Origin: Siderastrea radians
Taxonomy: Eukaryota; Cnidaria; Anthozoa; Scleractinia; Rhizangiidae
Assembly (NCBI GenBank): GCA_964017195.1
Contig: OZ024891.1
Location: 5,451,494 to 5,515,493, forward strand
Length of the DNA: 64,000 nucleotides
Direction of reading: 5' to 3'
Shown here: piece after piece, positions 1 through 12,644 of the stretch
Layout of the letters: each line of letters starts with the position of its first letter
Numbering within the stretch: the stretch's first letter is position 1
Made by a program: the position numbers and the translations under genes
The notes under the pieces: model-generated
Told to the model about the DNA's origin: nothing
The model's database searches: none
Seen by the model: only the letters and a program-made list of their open reading frames with translations

Positions 1-645
1 GTCTGTAAAACATGAAAACATGAATTACCTTTAGCTTATTATTATTAGTAGTAAATTACTTTTAGTTAGCTTAACGGCGATCAGCCGAAGAAAAAACTCA
101 ACAACAAAGACATAAAACCTACAGCCTTCGAGTCATATACATTATATTATATAGGATGTTGACTGAAACAAAGGCCCCACAAAATGTGGGCCCGCCGAAA
201 ATCAGTGAGAAGTAAGTGCTGACGCAATTTTTGTTTTCTTGTTTGTTTGCAAAGGATGCAGTTGGACATCAGCAGTCCAGAACAGACAACTCCCAAAACA
301 AGACCAGCAAGAACAAGACGGAAACTTGGCAGAAGTAACAGACTAACGTCTATATAGGCAAGGGATTCCAAGATGGTGCTATGCGGCGATCGTCCATTTC
401 TTGGGTTCTCAATGACGCTCTGTAACCGCGGCATGCTCACAGATTAAATATACCCAAGTCGCATTTCGCCACCAAAATATGACAAGGAAACCTACTCCAC
501 TGGCCTGCAGAACAGCTGAGCGCGAACGCAGAGCAAAAAAATAAAATAAAAACATTAAAAAAAATAATAGACAAACAAATAATATATATAGTCTCACTCT
601 GTAGAAAAAATAATAAAAACATTTCTTGTTCTGCAGGCTACTTTA
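1..645. other. Non-coding, no feature recognised
   Basis: AT-rich sequence with no convincing gene. Short open frames here overlap one another on the minus strand and have no recognisable domain. Confidence 0.6.
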
Positions 646-737
646 CAATTATTCGCCGAAGGCGAAGTAAATATTGTGGAATAATGAAGTCGAGGGGATT
701 ATTCCACAATATTCGCGGAGCCTGAGGAGAATAATTG
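646..737. mobile_element. Foldback (palindromic) mini-element
   Basis: The two arms are near-mirror images: CAATTATTC...AATATTGTGGAATAAT on the left and the reverse complement on the right, with a short GAAGTCGAGG centre. This is a MITE-like hairpin; no target duplication was identified. Confidence 0.6.
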
Positions 738-740
738 TTT

Positions 741-1053
741 TAGTATAATTGCTTAGGTGATTATCAGAGCAAATGCATTTTCTTTTTTCTTTTCTCCAGA
801 AACATCAAAAATCGCGCGGTGGCCATTTTGAAAATTAGTGCTTCAGTATTATAATCACCTCGCGCGGGGTGATTATAGCGAGAGATGACGCAATCTCGTT
901 CCCAGAGGCTGCATTCCTTTTGGTCAGCACCAAGGATGCATTTCGATCCATTTCTGACCATAAATGCGCGCGGGATCTGGGACGAGATTGGAGATGAAGT
1001 AGTCCTCGACCAATCATTGCGCGCGCTTCTCCATAATCACAGCAATTATACTA
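741..1053. mobile_element. MITE-like element with TAGTATAATTGCT terminal inverted repeats
   Basis: TAGTATAATTGCT...GTGATTAT at 741-766 is repeated inverted at about 1031-1053. An internal palindrome (taatcacctcgcg / cgggtgatta type) lies at 851-876. There is no coding capacity. Confidence 0.5.
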
Positions 1054-2169
1054 CTATTATATACTTGCACTGAAGAATAAATTAAGGCTTTGGTCATTCG
1101 AGCCAAGAGAATCGACTATGCCTTATAAGAGGAAGAATCATGTGTTTCGCCAAACTTCTTTCTTTGTTTTAGGATGGGGAAGCTGGATTATAATTGCCAG
1201 GTAAAGTTAATCATACAAGATTAACCATGAATACAAATAATTTGAAACACTGATTAAATGTTTAGTTGGTGTATTATGGAAGGTGATTTCCAGTGTACCT
1301 TCTGCACTTCGAAATGCAGCACAAATTTGTATATAGAATACGGAAATCGCTGCTTTAGACTGATGTCAGTCGCTATCTCCCCTAAGAGATAGTTCCTTGT
1401 AAAATATACAGGTCTACTTTACGCGCGGTACGTGACCTTCACGTGTCCTTGCGTGTTTTGCATCTCCATATTTCATAATCTACTTGAAGTCAGACAGATA
1501 AAGCGTGTCACGTGACAAGTTTTAACCATCAGCACCTAAGAGCAAATTGTATAGAAGTTCACATTTTGCCCATGCAAGTAATTCAAAAGAATACAGTTGC
1601 TTTATCGGAATGGAAACTACTGTATATCGGCGCAGGAAAAACAGAAATAGAATGAACTGAAATGTAGTAATTTAACAAGCAGAGTATGCTCTGTCAAAAT
1701 TTTTATTACTTAAAGGGCGAAGAAAGAATGAAATGAAATAAATGAAATGAGACTATTTTGTACTTGTCTTGCTGTGTTTTACTTGACAACCTCTTGTGAT
1801 TTTCTCATGTTTATCAAGCTCAATGGGGCGTTTTCTCTTTTAGACAGTTTCCTAATCCTGTTGGAAAAACCTGCTTCTGCACAAAACAGTTATATGTAAC
1901 CATTCCCAATAAAAGAAACCAGAGGATCATGCACAGTTATCAAAACATTTTTTAATCCTCATCCATAGAAATCAAGTCATTTAACAGAAGTTGAAACAAG
2001 TTTCGGCTTTTTGTTCATTGCAAAAATTATTTGCTACCTATGGAAATACACTGTCCTAATCAAATCTTGAAACTGTAACCAAATGCAGCTTACAGAATAG
2101 AAAAATACAAAGCAGACCTTTTTTTAAAAAAATATAAACGATATGTGATACGTAAAACGGCTGTTAAAT
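1054..2169. other. Downstream flank and probable 3' UTR of calumenin copy A
   Basis: No gene is seen. A single GTCACGTGAC at 1507-1516, followed by AAGTTTT, resembles the satellite at 21-24 kb. TTTATT at 1702-1707 may be the poly(A) signal for copy A, which would give a 3' UTR of about 460 bases. Confidence 0.4.
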
Positions 2170-5100
2170 TCAGAACTCATCGTGCTTTTCCAAATCTTTG
2201 CCGTAGTTGGTAGCTCTACTGCCTACAAACAGGTCGTGTTTAGCAAGGATCTCTTCCTTTGTTAACTGCTTGTCCTGTTTTAAAAAACAAACAGAAAAAC
2301 AACAAGGTAAAATTAGCACTGACTCCTTCCTTTTACCTACAGGACCCTGAGAAACCTGTTCCAAGATGGGGGGGGGGGGGGGGCAGGGGGGGTTTAAACC
2401 TCCCACTTCCCTTTGATCCCACTACCCTTTGATCCCAGTTCCAGCCCTGTATTTGTTGGCTCCACCTCCTTGCATTTTTTCAATTGCAAAGTATTGTACA
2501 ATGTTGCCTCATTTTCCCCTTTTTCTCCTGCTTCCCACCACCTGGGGAATCCTGCTTCCCGCCCCCTCTTCTCCCGATCTACCGCCCCGTCTCCCTCCAC
2601 AAGGTCAAAAAATCTTAATCCTTTTCCAGACCAAAATGACAAACCTAGTATACTGTATTTCACACAAGTAAGCAAAACATTCTCAATTTCAATTTCAGTT
2701 CTTAATGGTTAAATGGAATTTCCTTGACCTTTTTAGGATCTTAATGGCTCAAAAGCATGATTTACACAAGGGAGATGCCCTGCCCCACCCAACACTACCC
2801 TAGGATCACCAAATGCTCTACCAACTGAACTATGACATCGCCTTATATGAAATAAGACACCAGTGCTCATGTGAAGGGTATTGTCTTCAAGCAGTTTAAT
2901 CTGGGACAGGGTATAGAAATCAGAGTGTTGTCTAGAATAGGGAGTTCCTGATCAGTGGTACGAAGAATTTAGTCTTGAAGAGGAACTGACAATTGACAAG
3001 TTTTAAACACCAAAAATCCCTTCCACCGCAGCTGAACATGCAGCAAACCCCACTCAAAACTTCACAGCAAGCCCTTCTGCCTCGGCCTTGCAGCTATTAC
3101 GTTAATATGCCCACCACTCATCACATCCAAGAAAAGAGATAAATTTTCATTTCAGTTGGCAAGAGTTTTGAGGTATTAGTGCTTTTTTGAGATAACAAGA
3201 ACTTGCCACAGTATAAATGTACGGTAAAACATGTATAAAATTTTGCACATTTTGAAGAATTTTGCACATTTTGAGCATAGATTAAAAACCATTAAAAAGA
3301 CTGTGAGACCTACATACCTTGTCAGCATCAGCATGGTGAATAAGATGGCTAGCTTCCGCTTCCAAATGGCTGTAACTTGTAGGAAACACCCACTCTTTAA
3401 CTTCATCCTGTTCAGAAAACAATTTAAACAAACAGTACTTTTATTCATGTACATTTTGTTCCTTTTGGGCTTGGTGGAAAAGGATTGCGAGTCAATTTTC
3501 ATTGGTGCTTGAATTGGTTTTCCTCAGTCAATCCTTCAACTTTGGCAAATGGACTTGTTTGAAATTGTGTACCTAGCAATGCCACGACTTTGTAGAATTT
3601 GCCTCGGCGCCAGTCCATTTAAAGCATTACGTTGCCAAGAGATGGGGGATTGTCAGAAAATTTTCAAACTTAAGGAAACTTTTGAAAGTTGTTCCTACCA
3701 TTTGCTTTTTAATCTTAAGACCACTTATTAAATAAATTAATTATACAGGGGCAGGGGTCCAAATTAGCAGTCGTCAGGTCGTCCGAGACGACTATAAAGT
3801 GCTACGGACGAGTATCAAAAATCACAAACTCGTCCAGTGGACGAGTAAAATTCAAGGAGCAAATTTTTCTTTAATTTCCACCAGCCATTTAGTGATTCCG
3901 TACTGTAGTGAACAGAAGATTAATATTCTGTAAACTTCGTTTCGTTGCGCATGTGACATCTTACTCTCACAAGTGAAATGTATGCAGGCCCTGTTCTCCA
4001 CCACTGACACACTACAGCGATATGCAAACACAAAGAGTCTCAATCTTGTTTCGCAAAACGTGTCGCTACTTTGACAAAGTGTTGCCACCACCGTAGAAGA
4101 AAAAAAAGGTGAGTCTTCCGAGCAAAGTTCTAAATACTACAATAAAAGCGTGCATTTTAACATCATGGCAGCAAAACAGGCAAGTGGAGACTTGGATGTC
4201 ATTGGCAAGGAAGAGGGTTTAGATGAGAATGACGATGGTGTTGAGGATGCTAGTGACCTGGACAGTGATGTTGATGAATGCCAAATTGAAAGTTTGATCA
4301 ATAAGCAGTCGTAATTTAAGTTAACGCAGCAAATCAATGCAAAGTAGGTCTATCTTTTAAGTCCGTGTGGTTGAATTTGTAAAATGAAAGTGACACGAGC
4401 CTTAATGCGGTGCCACTGAAGTATCATGGTGAAAATAAAATGCAACCTTTCCACTTACTTGTTGTTAACTTTCAGTTTTTGACTGTATTTTAATTATTAC
4501 CCAATTTTGAATGGGCAAGTAAAATTTTGTCAGGGCAAGTATCTTTTCTGACATCCTTGCCCGGCTGACGAGTTTGAAAAAAAGCTAATATGGATCCCTG
4601 CAGGGGTACAGTGTAACAGCCAGAATATTTTTTTTTTATATTTAAACACCCAAAGCAGTATATTACCGTGTCCAAATAACCATCTTTATTTGCATCACGA
4701 TGAGAATGGAAATACTTTATGTCTGCCTCTCTCTGTTTGAGCTGTTCTTTAGTCAACTCATTCTCGCTCTTGCGGTAAAGGTCGTCTGCATTCAAGAAAA
4801 TTGAAGGTAAAAATATTTTTAGTTAGGGACGGTTCATTATTTATGGGGATGACCGGGTCGGGAAATCAGAAAGAAATATTTGTTTTTTTCCCGACACCCG
4901 TGTGAAAATCATGCCAGAATTTTAAAGCCCGTCTACATTTCTACTATGAATTTTTCAAAGCCCGTTCAAAGGAAATAATGAACCTGACACTAAATTATGA
5001 CAGTTACAGTACGAAAGACATTTTTGCACACACTGTATTAGAACTTGTGCCAGACTTACAAATCAACTGTTTTCGGCGACTGGTTTACAATGCAACAGAA

Positions 5101-8100
5101 TATTATTTTGTGAAACTGTTTTGGCCCAAATCAGTTTCTGAATAAGTCAGAAACAGCTAAACGTATATTGTACTAAAACAAGTATCACTTTTAAGACACT
5201 TGATCAAATCGTGTTGGTCCATGAAGCTGAGTCGAACTGAAAACGTAACTCGATGTATATTACACGTACAAATGCCTCAGTCTAACATTACGTAGAATAC
5301 ATAATGTATTACACATATAATAAAACAGTAATTTAACGCACTGACGTATGAAGAAATGCCGAGAAGACAACTAAAAACGTTTGAACGTACTGACGTGGAG
5401 AAACGTGGAAACGACAAGACGTATATCATATGGACAAACTAACGTACGGAAAGAAGGCGAGATTAACGCCAAACGCGAGAAGTGACATCCAAATAAACGT
5501 TTAGCGACAAGACTGGTACTTTATACACGTACTACGTTACGGAAAACAGCCGATACGTGACGATCAATTTAACCCGCAGAAAAGTGTTGAGAAGATAAGC
5601 CAAATACGGTGCGAACGAACTCACGAACGGTGAAACGTGGAGAAGACAAGACTTACACTTACAAACGAACTAACGTTAAAAGAAACGTTGAGAAGACAAG
5701 ACTTATACTTATAAAACAAACTAAGGAACGGAGAAACGTTGAGAAGACAAGGCTAATACTGTACAGACGAACAAATGACGGAGCCTGTGGAGAAGATTAG
5801 ACTAATACTGTAAAAACGAACTAAGGTACGCAGAAACGTTGAAAAGATAAGACAAATACTGTACAAACGAACTAAAGGAGGGAGAAACGTTGAGAAGATA
5901 ATACTGATACTTACAAACGAACTATAAGGTACGGAGAAACATTGAGAAGACAAGACTAATACCGTACAGACGAACTAATGACGGAGAAAAGTTGAGAAGA
6001 TAAGACTAATACTGTACAAACGCTAACGTACGAAGAAACGTTGAGAAGATTAGACTAATACGTGTACAAACGAACAAACGTACCGAGAAATGTTGAGAAG
6101 ATGAGACTAATACAACGCACTAACGTACTGTGGAACGTCGAGAAGATGAGACTGATACTGTACAAACTATTACGTACCAAGCGAGCACGATTAATAAGAC
6201 AACGGTAATGCAAGAGAGAGGAACGTACTACGATCTGGAGAAACGTCCAGACAAGACTAATATCGTACAGACGAACTAATGACGGAGAAAAGTTGAGAAG
6301 ATAAGACTAATACTGTACAAACGCTAACGTACGGAGAAACGTTGAGAAGATTAGACTAGTACGTGTACAAACGAACAAACGTACCGAGAAATGTTGAGAA
6401 GATGAGACTAATACAACGAACTAACGTACTGCGGAACGTCGAGAAGATGAGACTGATACTGTACAAACTATTACGTACCAAGCGAGAACGATTAATAAGA
6501 CAACGGTAATGCAAGAGATAGGAACGTATTACGATTTGGAGAAACGTCCAGACAAGACTAATATCGTACGAATGGACTAACTTACGGAGAAACGTCAAAA
6601 AGACCAGACTAATTCTGTACAGACAAACTAAAGTACGGAGAAACGTTGAGAAGGTAAGACTAATACTGTACAAACGACCTAACATACTGAGACGAGACAA
6701 ATACCATATGAACGGACTAACGTTGGGAGAAAAGTAAAAAAGACAAGACTAACACGGTATAAACATACGCAAAAAGTTTAGGAAGACAAGATTGGTACGT
6801 TACAAGCGAACCAACGGATGGAGAAGCGTTGAAAAGACAGCAATATAGTAGTGTACGAACTAATGTACAGATCTACAGAAACGTTGAATCAGTGCAGCTG
6901 TTAGGCAACGAATTTATCATATTTAACAGTTAACAAAGAAATTTGCCTTCAACACTGATGGCTAGTAACTGGGAGAATTCCACAAGCTAAAACTGAAAAT
7001 TTACTAGTATTTGGCTAATTGACCACCGCCAAGGTCAAGACCTGGTTGAGTTTTTAAAATTTTTTATGTTGAGACCCAGTGTGTGGGCATATATGAAGTT
7101 CTAACACTGCTTAGCTTCACAATGCATTATTGGGCAATATTCAAATTATAAAGCACACGTGTACATTCGTTTTCAATTTTTTCTGAACAGTTTTTCCGCG
7201 GCTATAAAAGTTTGTATGTAGAGAGAGTGTGTTGCAGCAAAACAAAACATGTCGAGCTATATCAGTTATCAAGTTATCATTTAAATATGGTTCGAAGCAA
7301 ATCTAATTGCTGAACAAGATCTTCAAGGGAAAGAGCTACGACGTCATGTCCGACCATATGGCAAAATTGGTCGGACAATTTCGAAATTTGGTCGGACAAT
7401 GTCTGATGATCGACTGTCGTTTCCAGCACTGCTACAGGACGGTACATTTGTCGGCATTTATACTTTGAAGTGGTCTACTGTTTTCATAAAGGACAGTTTT
7501 TTTTTTCAAAACTCGATCTTTTGGCTTAAAAAAATTCGAAGCCCGTCGTTTCAGGACCATAATTTTTTACGGCCCGGTCACTTTTTACCCGACCCGGTCA
7601 TCCCCATAAATAATGATCCGTCCCTTAATCATACTCAATGCACAATGTATTCAACATTTATGCATACTGGAAGTACTAGGGCTACTAACATGGGGATATT
7701 TTTTTCAGGATGAAAACAAAAAGAGGCACCGCAATGTTAAATACAAGGAAAAGATCTGTAAGCATATATATCTCGAACGAAAAGGAAATACATAGGAGAT
7801 GTCTGCATGCAGGCTATTCATGTGGCTGCACACTCTGTGGACACTGAACCAGCCCCACTGCTGAATGGACAATGCTGCTTTAAATAAAATCAGCTACTCT
7901 GTACATTAGCTTAGAATGTGGTGTAAACAATATAAATACCTAAGTACTCTTGAAGTGACACCCTTCCATCTTTGTCTTTGTCCATGTCATCCAAATTGTC
8001 CTGTGCAGCAACACCATGCATATGGTCATATTCCCAGGGATGGTAAAAGGCACCAAACTCTTCCTTTGTCAGTTTGTTGTCATAATCAAGATCTGCACCT

Positions 8101-10744
8101 TTCCATCGTCGCTCATCCACTTTCATTTGTTTGAGCAGTCGTTCACTGTCTTCATGCTTTTCTATAGGAGACATAAATTAACGTAAAAAAAGTATACTTG
8201 TAAACAAATAATAATGTTGACCAAGGATGGAAACGTAAAGTAGGATTACTTGCTGCATGCATGGGAGAGAGGGAAGGAGAGAGGGGGAGGGGGGGGGAAT
8301 AGAAAGGTTAAGCATGACTACTCAATTAAAGTAGCTTTGAACACTGTACTTATTCCAGTGGTGCTCTTCATTATGTTTCAAAATGTGTACAGTGCATCTC
8401 ACTTTTGAGTCTGTAGATGAAATCATAAAGTCAGTGCAGGAGCCCATAAACCAGAACATGCAACTCCCATACTAAGCCTATATCATGGCATTTTTACAGA
8501 CCAGGTTACTTTTAGACATGCTTACAATAATTATTATTACTTCTCACAAAAATTTAAGCTTTGGTGCGTGTGAGTCCATGTCCCTCCAAAAATATTGAGG
8601 CCATAGGTCATTCTTTTTTTCTTCTTCAAAAATGCCCAGTTCATAATGGAAAGCATAACGCAAGGCTGATAAATCATTTGCCGAGCTTGTGATTGGTTAG
8701 CAAGGCTCCTTTGCTAGGCTGAATTCATGGGAAATTCAGTCTATAAATGAATTGGTCTGTGAAAACACCATGACACAAATACAGTGTATACGACAGTTGC
8801 ATACTCAAGGTTACAGGCTCCTGGTCAGTAACCATTCAAATGAAAGCTACTGAGCAGTATTTTCCTGTGGTGCTGTTTATTATGCTGTACAAGGTGGTTC
8901 TAACTTTTGAGTCTGTGGATGAAATCCTAAAGTGTGACCATTCAAATAAAAGCTATAACGAGCAGTACTTTCCCGTGGTGCTGTTTATTTTGCTCTACAT
9001 GGTGGTTCTAACTTTTGAGTCTGCGGACGAAATTGTAAAGTGTGACCATTCAAGTGAAAGCTACTAAGTAGCACTTAACGCATGCTATGATTAATCCGGT
9101 CCTACCTTTTGCACTTAGACAGTGAGTAAGCCTAGTATCCAGTTCAATCATGGTTTGTGTTCATTGAGCTGCACAAGGTGATTCTCAGTTATTCAAATAC
9201 CTGGGTTTGCACCAAAACTGATCCTTTTGTATGTTTCCCAGCTAACAGGACTGTTAGGATTCACATTTTTGTTGCCTTTGTAGTCACCCCGTGACACAAG
9301 CCTTTTCTCTCGCTGTTTCAGGTCTTCCCAGCGGTTGGTCACAGTTTCAAGATGGTTTTGCATTCTTGAAAATTTAATCCAGTCTTGAAGTTCTTGACTA
9401 CTAACTTTTCCATCATTGTCCTTGTCAATCTTGTCGACAATTTTTCTGCAGAAGAGATTAATTAGCTTGTGTCACTACTTGCTTACAAGATCATTTGATG
9501 GGGGAAATCAGATATTTGGTAACACTTTGGCTGGAAGCATAGACTGCTAGATGTCCTGAGCGATTGAACGAATGAGCCAAGCATTAACTTGGCTTTGCTT
9601 GCCCAATCACTGCGTCACATATCGCTTGCTCCTCGACTATCCAGAGAGGGACTGTCAGCAGTCTACTGGATGCAGCTGTTTGGTGGTAACACTGCAATTG
9701 TATTCCCACAGGATTACATCTAAGAAACTATAACAAAAATTGCACCAAAAACAACTTTGAACTGCACATGTTATCACACTATTATGTTCCATTAAAATTT
9801 ACTGCAAAAAATTAACAAGTTATCAAAAAATCTTCCATTATAAGCTTATAGGTTTCATTTTGAACAAAGAGCTCCTAAGTTGTTTCATGATTAACAGACA
9901 AAATGTCAAAATTCTTAAAAGTAAACACTGCATTGAGTATCCGTAAAACAGCGAAAAATTATCATACTAGATAAACTTTCGCGCGTTGTCACTCGAGACT
10001 GTTGAAAATGTAACGCAACGCCGAATTATAATGTCACGCTCTAACCTCACTGGAAGCAAACTCCAAGTGGCACCAAATATTTATGGACTTACACGCAGAA
10101 AAATATCAAGATTCGACGAAGTCCTGATTTGATTTATACTATTAATGAAGGAAAATGAAAGTGGGTTTGTTTTTAGAACAACAGAAAACTACACCTAGGG
10201 GAGAATTTTGGTCGAAGAAAATGCCGATAGAATACCGATAGACGCCTTTCATACCTCATGTTTGCAGGTCCCGGCTACTTTAGCGCTTCAAATAAAGAGT
10301 TCTTTTTCAATTTTATCGCATAAGAGACACCACTTACTGTATTGGCAGCTGCTTTAAGAACATTTGGTAGTTAAACACTGCATCCATAGAAGAACATCAA
10401 ATATTGAGAAATGGTAACTCGTCAACAATTCGGCTTTGTTTGCAGCTTGCTTTCTTCAAAACAAAACTATTGAAAACACAAACATCAGCGTAAACAAAAC
10501 ACACTGAATCTTACCCAAGCCTTTCCCTGGATTCCTCTGGAGTTAGCTGATCGAAGGACTTCTTTTCTTTTTTCCCGAGGAAGGCTTCGTGGTCATATTC
10601 CGTGTTGTGTTTCCCGTCTTCGTCATAATGCGCCTTGTCGGAAAGTTTTCCATCGTGCACTCGCGATTCCGGGGTTTTCTCTGGAGCCGCCCGAACAGCG
10701 AGTAAGCACAAACAAATACATAATACGGAGAAAAGCTGAGCCAT
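2170..10744 (-). CDS. Calumenin/reticulocalbin-like ER calcium-binding protein, copy A
   Basis: Six coding exons on the minus strand: 10515-10744, 9201-9445, 7940-8161, 4667-4785, 3318-3407 and 2170-2274. They join in frame to 336 residues, within the family range of about 315-330. The start is the ATG at 10742-10744 (MAQLF...), because copy B begins the same way; an in-frame ATG lies 18 bases upstream. A hydrophobic signal peptide is followed by six EF-hand positions and the C-terminal HDEF retention signal of calumenins. Loops 1, 4 and 5 look canonical ([36 protein letters not shown]). Loop 2 is degenerate. Loop 3 has Asn and loop 6 has Lys at position 6, where Gly is usual. The family is soluble in the ER lumen and secretory pathway, binds calcium with low affinity and assists folding and trafficking. 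A TTTATT at 1702-1707 (AATAAA on the gene strand) is a possible poly(A) signal. Family assignment is firm; the exact orthologue (CALU versus RCN) is not. Confidence 0.93.
3752..4600. mobile_element. CAGGG-type TIR element in intron 4 of calumenin copy A
   Basis: Left end CAGGGGTCCAAATTAGC matches the reverse complement of the right end (CAGGGATCCATATTAGC). CAGGGG flanks both sides (3746-3751 and 4601-4606). The CAGGG termini suggest the hAT superfamily, although the visible flank repeat is six rather than eight bases. It accounts for two thirds of the intron. Confidence 0.7.
4165..4314 (+). pseudogene. Short acidic open frame inside the CAGGG element
   Basis: A 49-codon frame starts [14 protein letters not shown] and is rich in Asp/Glu ([19 protein letters not shown]). 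It lies wholly inside the element at 3752-4600 and has no splice context with the calumenin gene, which is on the other strand. It may be a remnant of a transposon-carried gene piece. I do not recognise a family. Confidence 0.25.
4826..7624. mobile_element. 2.8-kb non-autonomous TIR element (Harbinger-like) carrying a minisatellite
   Basis: The ends are inverted copies over about 37 bases with one mismatch (GGGACGGTTCATTATTTATG... against GGGACGGATCATTATTTATG...), and weaker similarity continues inward. TTA flanks both ends (4823-4825 and 7625-7627). A 3-bp TWA duplication plus a GGG start fits PIF/Harbinger elements. No transposase frame is seen. It fills nearly all of intron 3 of calumenin copy A (3,154 bases), which would otherwise be about 350 bases. 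Confidence 0.75.
5380..6890. repeat. Minisatellite of ~40-50-bp units with a ~300-bp higher-order repeat
   Basis: The recurring words are GGAGAAACGTTGAGAAGA, AAGACTAATACTGTACAAAC and GAACTAACGTACG in changing order. A longer block repeats at a period of about 301 bases (compare 5981 with 6282, and 6168 with 6468). Open frames in this stretch are by-products of the repeat. Confidence 0.8.
8831..9064. repeat. 106-108-bp satellite, about two copies, intron 2 of calumenin copy A
   Basis: Units begin near 8831, 8937 and 9045 with ACCATTCAA and contain TTTCCTGTGGTGCTGTTTAT and CTAACTTTTGAGTCTG. A decayed piece lies at about 8345-8440. The same family recurs at 43.7-44.9 kb. Confidence 0.75.
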
Positions 10745-10870
10745 TGTGGAGTAAAAAGGCACAAAATTTCAGCTGATCAAGGCACGACACTCTCCTCTCC
10801 AAGCTGTTCAGTTGAATTGTGACAGAAATTGGACTAAGGGCGCTAAGATTTGTTGACGCTTGTGAATATT

Positions 10871-10924
10871 TGATTGGATAATTTATGTCATGTGGTCCCT
10901 TGACACAATTTCTGCCACGTTGGC
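10871..10924 (-). promoter_or_regulatory. Conserved promoter blocks of calumenin copy A
   Basis: Two short blocks upstream of the ATG are shared with copy B: TGATTGGATAAT at 10871-10882 (an inverted CCAAT box on the gene strand) and TGCCACGTTGGC at 10913-10924, with a CCACG core. Their distances from the ATG (127 and 169 bases) are close to those in copy B (125 and 181). CCAAT plus CCACG are the half-sites of ER stress response elements, but spacing and orientation are not canonical. Function is inference. Confidence 0.45.
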
Positions 10925-12458
10925 TAAATTATTTATGAATAGGCTATTCTTTCTCGGCGTGAAAAAAGGACCATTCATTTATCGGACGCACCTAAGATTA
11001 CGTGTCGTGTGAAGTGATACTTTTTTCTGTGCCAAGGGCTGTAACTAGAGTTACGACAGATCTGTTGCTGAATGCTCGCAGAGTACAGTTTCCCACTATT
11101 TGAGAGTTGGAATTTTTGACAGCTTGAAAAAGCAGTGAAAGTTAGTGAAAAAGTTGCGGGTACCTGAAGGTGTGGTACACGGTAGTAGCACATAATACAG
11201 GTAACGGAAGAAGAGCCATGGAAGGAAATTGGAGAATTGAGATGCCCCGAGAGATGCGTAGATTGAATGGCAGACTACAAAAATTTCCTACAGTTTGAGC
11301 GAAAATATACATGCGTGCGCTTTGTTTCATTCATTTTCCCATCATTTCCTTTTCACTATTCCAGTCAGAAAAAGCAAAGGCGTACGTAATCATAATCAGT
11401 AATCATTCTGGTCTGGGACCCGTTTCTCGAAAGCCCCGAAAACTTTTCTATCGATTTTCTAAACTGAAAAACCATTTGGTTGATATTTTTGAACCACTCA
11501 TTCTACAAAGCTGTTATTTTTACGTATTAAACATGTCTTTAAGATAAGAAATGTTAATCGTATAGTAGAGTTTCATACTTAATAGAAACGTCCCTGTTTT
11601 CAAGACACATAGTGAATTGTCGTGCCCGAGATGGCCCTGAAACTTTTCGGGCAGATTTCAGGCACGATAACTCACACTGTATCTTGTAAAAAAAGACGTT
11701 CTTTGCTAGAAGTTGAAATATTTCTTATCTTACAGATATGTTACAATGAAAGCTTTTGCAGGATGCGTTGTTCATATTTTTACAAATGGCTTTTCGGTGA
11801 TGAAATGTTTTCGGGACTTTTCGGCCAGAAACGCGCATTCAAGCATTCACGAAAGAAAACAGGTGCTAGAGGAACTGTTTGCATCCTCCGTAGAGGGGGG
11901 GGGGGGGGTCCCTTTCTTGCGGTGTACTGTCAGTAAGCAGTTTCTCCTGGGATAGCGTATAGAAATCGGGGAGTTTTGGTGTGGAATAGGGTATCATTTA
12001 TTGGGAACTGTTCAATGGTAGGAATTGACATTCGGCGAGTCTGGGATAGGGTCGGGATTGCTGCTGTCCACTCAAGAATAGGCTGCAAAACGAAGCTGAC
12101 ATTGTCTGGTATAGGGCAATGGTTTCAGAGACCCTGCAGCACACCATGCCCCCACCCCTCCCCCCCCCCAAAACACAGATACCTCCCTCGGGGTTCTCAG
12201 TTCGTTGAGTGCATTTTGTTTTGATCAACCTGCAAAATATAGAAAAGCAAACGCAGCCACAAATAGCAGAAATCTAAGAATTTTCAGCAAGCACAGGTTG
12301 GATATGATAATAATTAAGGTGATAAAAAGGTCCTATGGTTCGTTTGTAAGTCCTATAGTGTGCAATATTACTATGTGTCCTCTCCCCCTAGTCCCTACCT
12401 ATTGCTCTTTGTATTCTTATTACACTCGGTCCAGGGACAAGGCCTAAAGAGTGGGTAG
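10925..12458. other. Intergenic region between calumenin copies, no gene
   Basis: Holds a poly-G tract at about 11896-11908 and a repeat piece at 11940-12060 (CTGGGATAGCGTATAGAAATC type) that resembles 2905-2990. Short open frames have no recognisable domain. Confidence 0.5.
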
Positions 12459-12644
12459 CAGAGGCGGATCCAGGGGAGGGGTTGAGGGGGTTGCAACCCC
12501 CCTTGAGCAACATTTTTTTTTGTTATTTTGTTTGATTCTTCCTAAATGGTGGCCAATGGTGTGTCGCCTTCCACACCATTGGCGTTAAAGGTTACTACAA
12601 TAGTGTACAACCCCCCCTTTCAGAAATTCCTGGATCCGCCCCTG
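12459..12644. mobile_element. Short hAT-like MITE
   Basis: CAGAGGCGGATCCAGG on the left is mirrored by CCTGGATCCGCCCCTG on the right. GGGTAG flanks both ends (12453-12458 and 12644-12649, overlapping the terminus by one base). The interior contains a palindrome around GGCCAATGGTGTG. Confidence 0.65.

Noticed and set aside
5609..6700. Lys/Arg- or Ser/Leu-rich frames in the minisatellite
   Set aside because: Their repeated peptides follow the minisatellite words, and there is no splice or start context.
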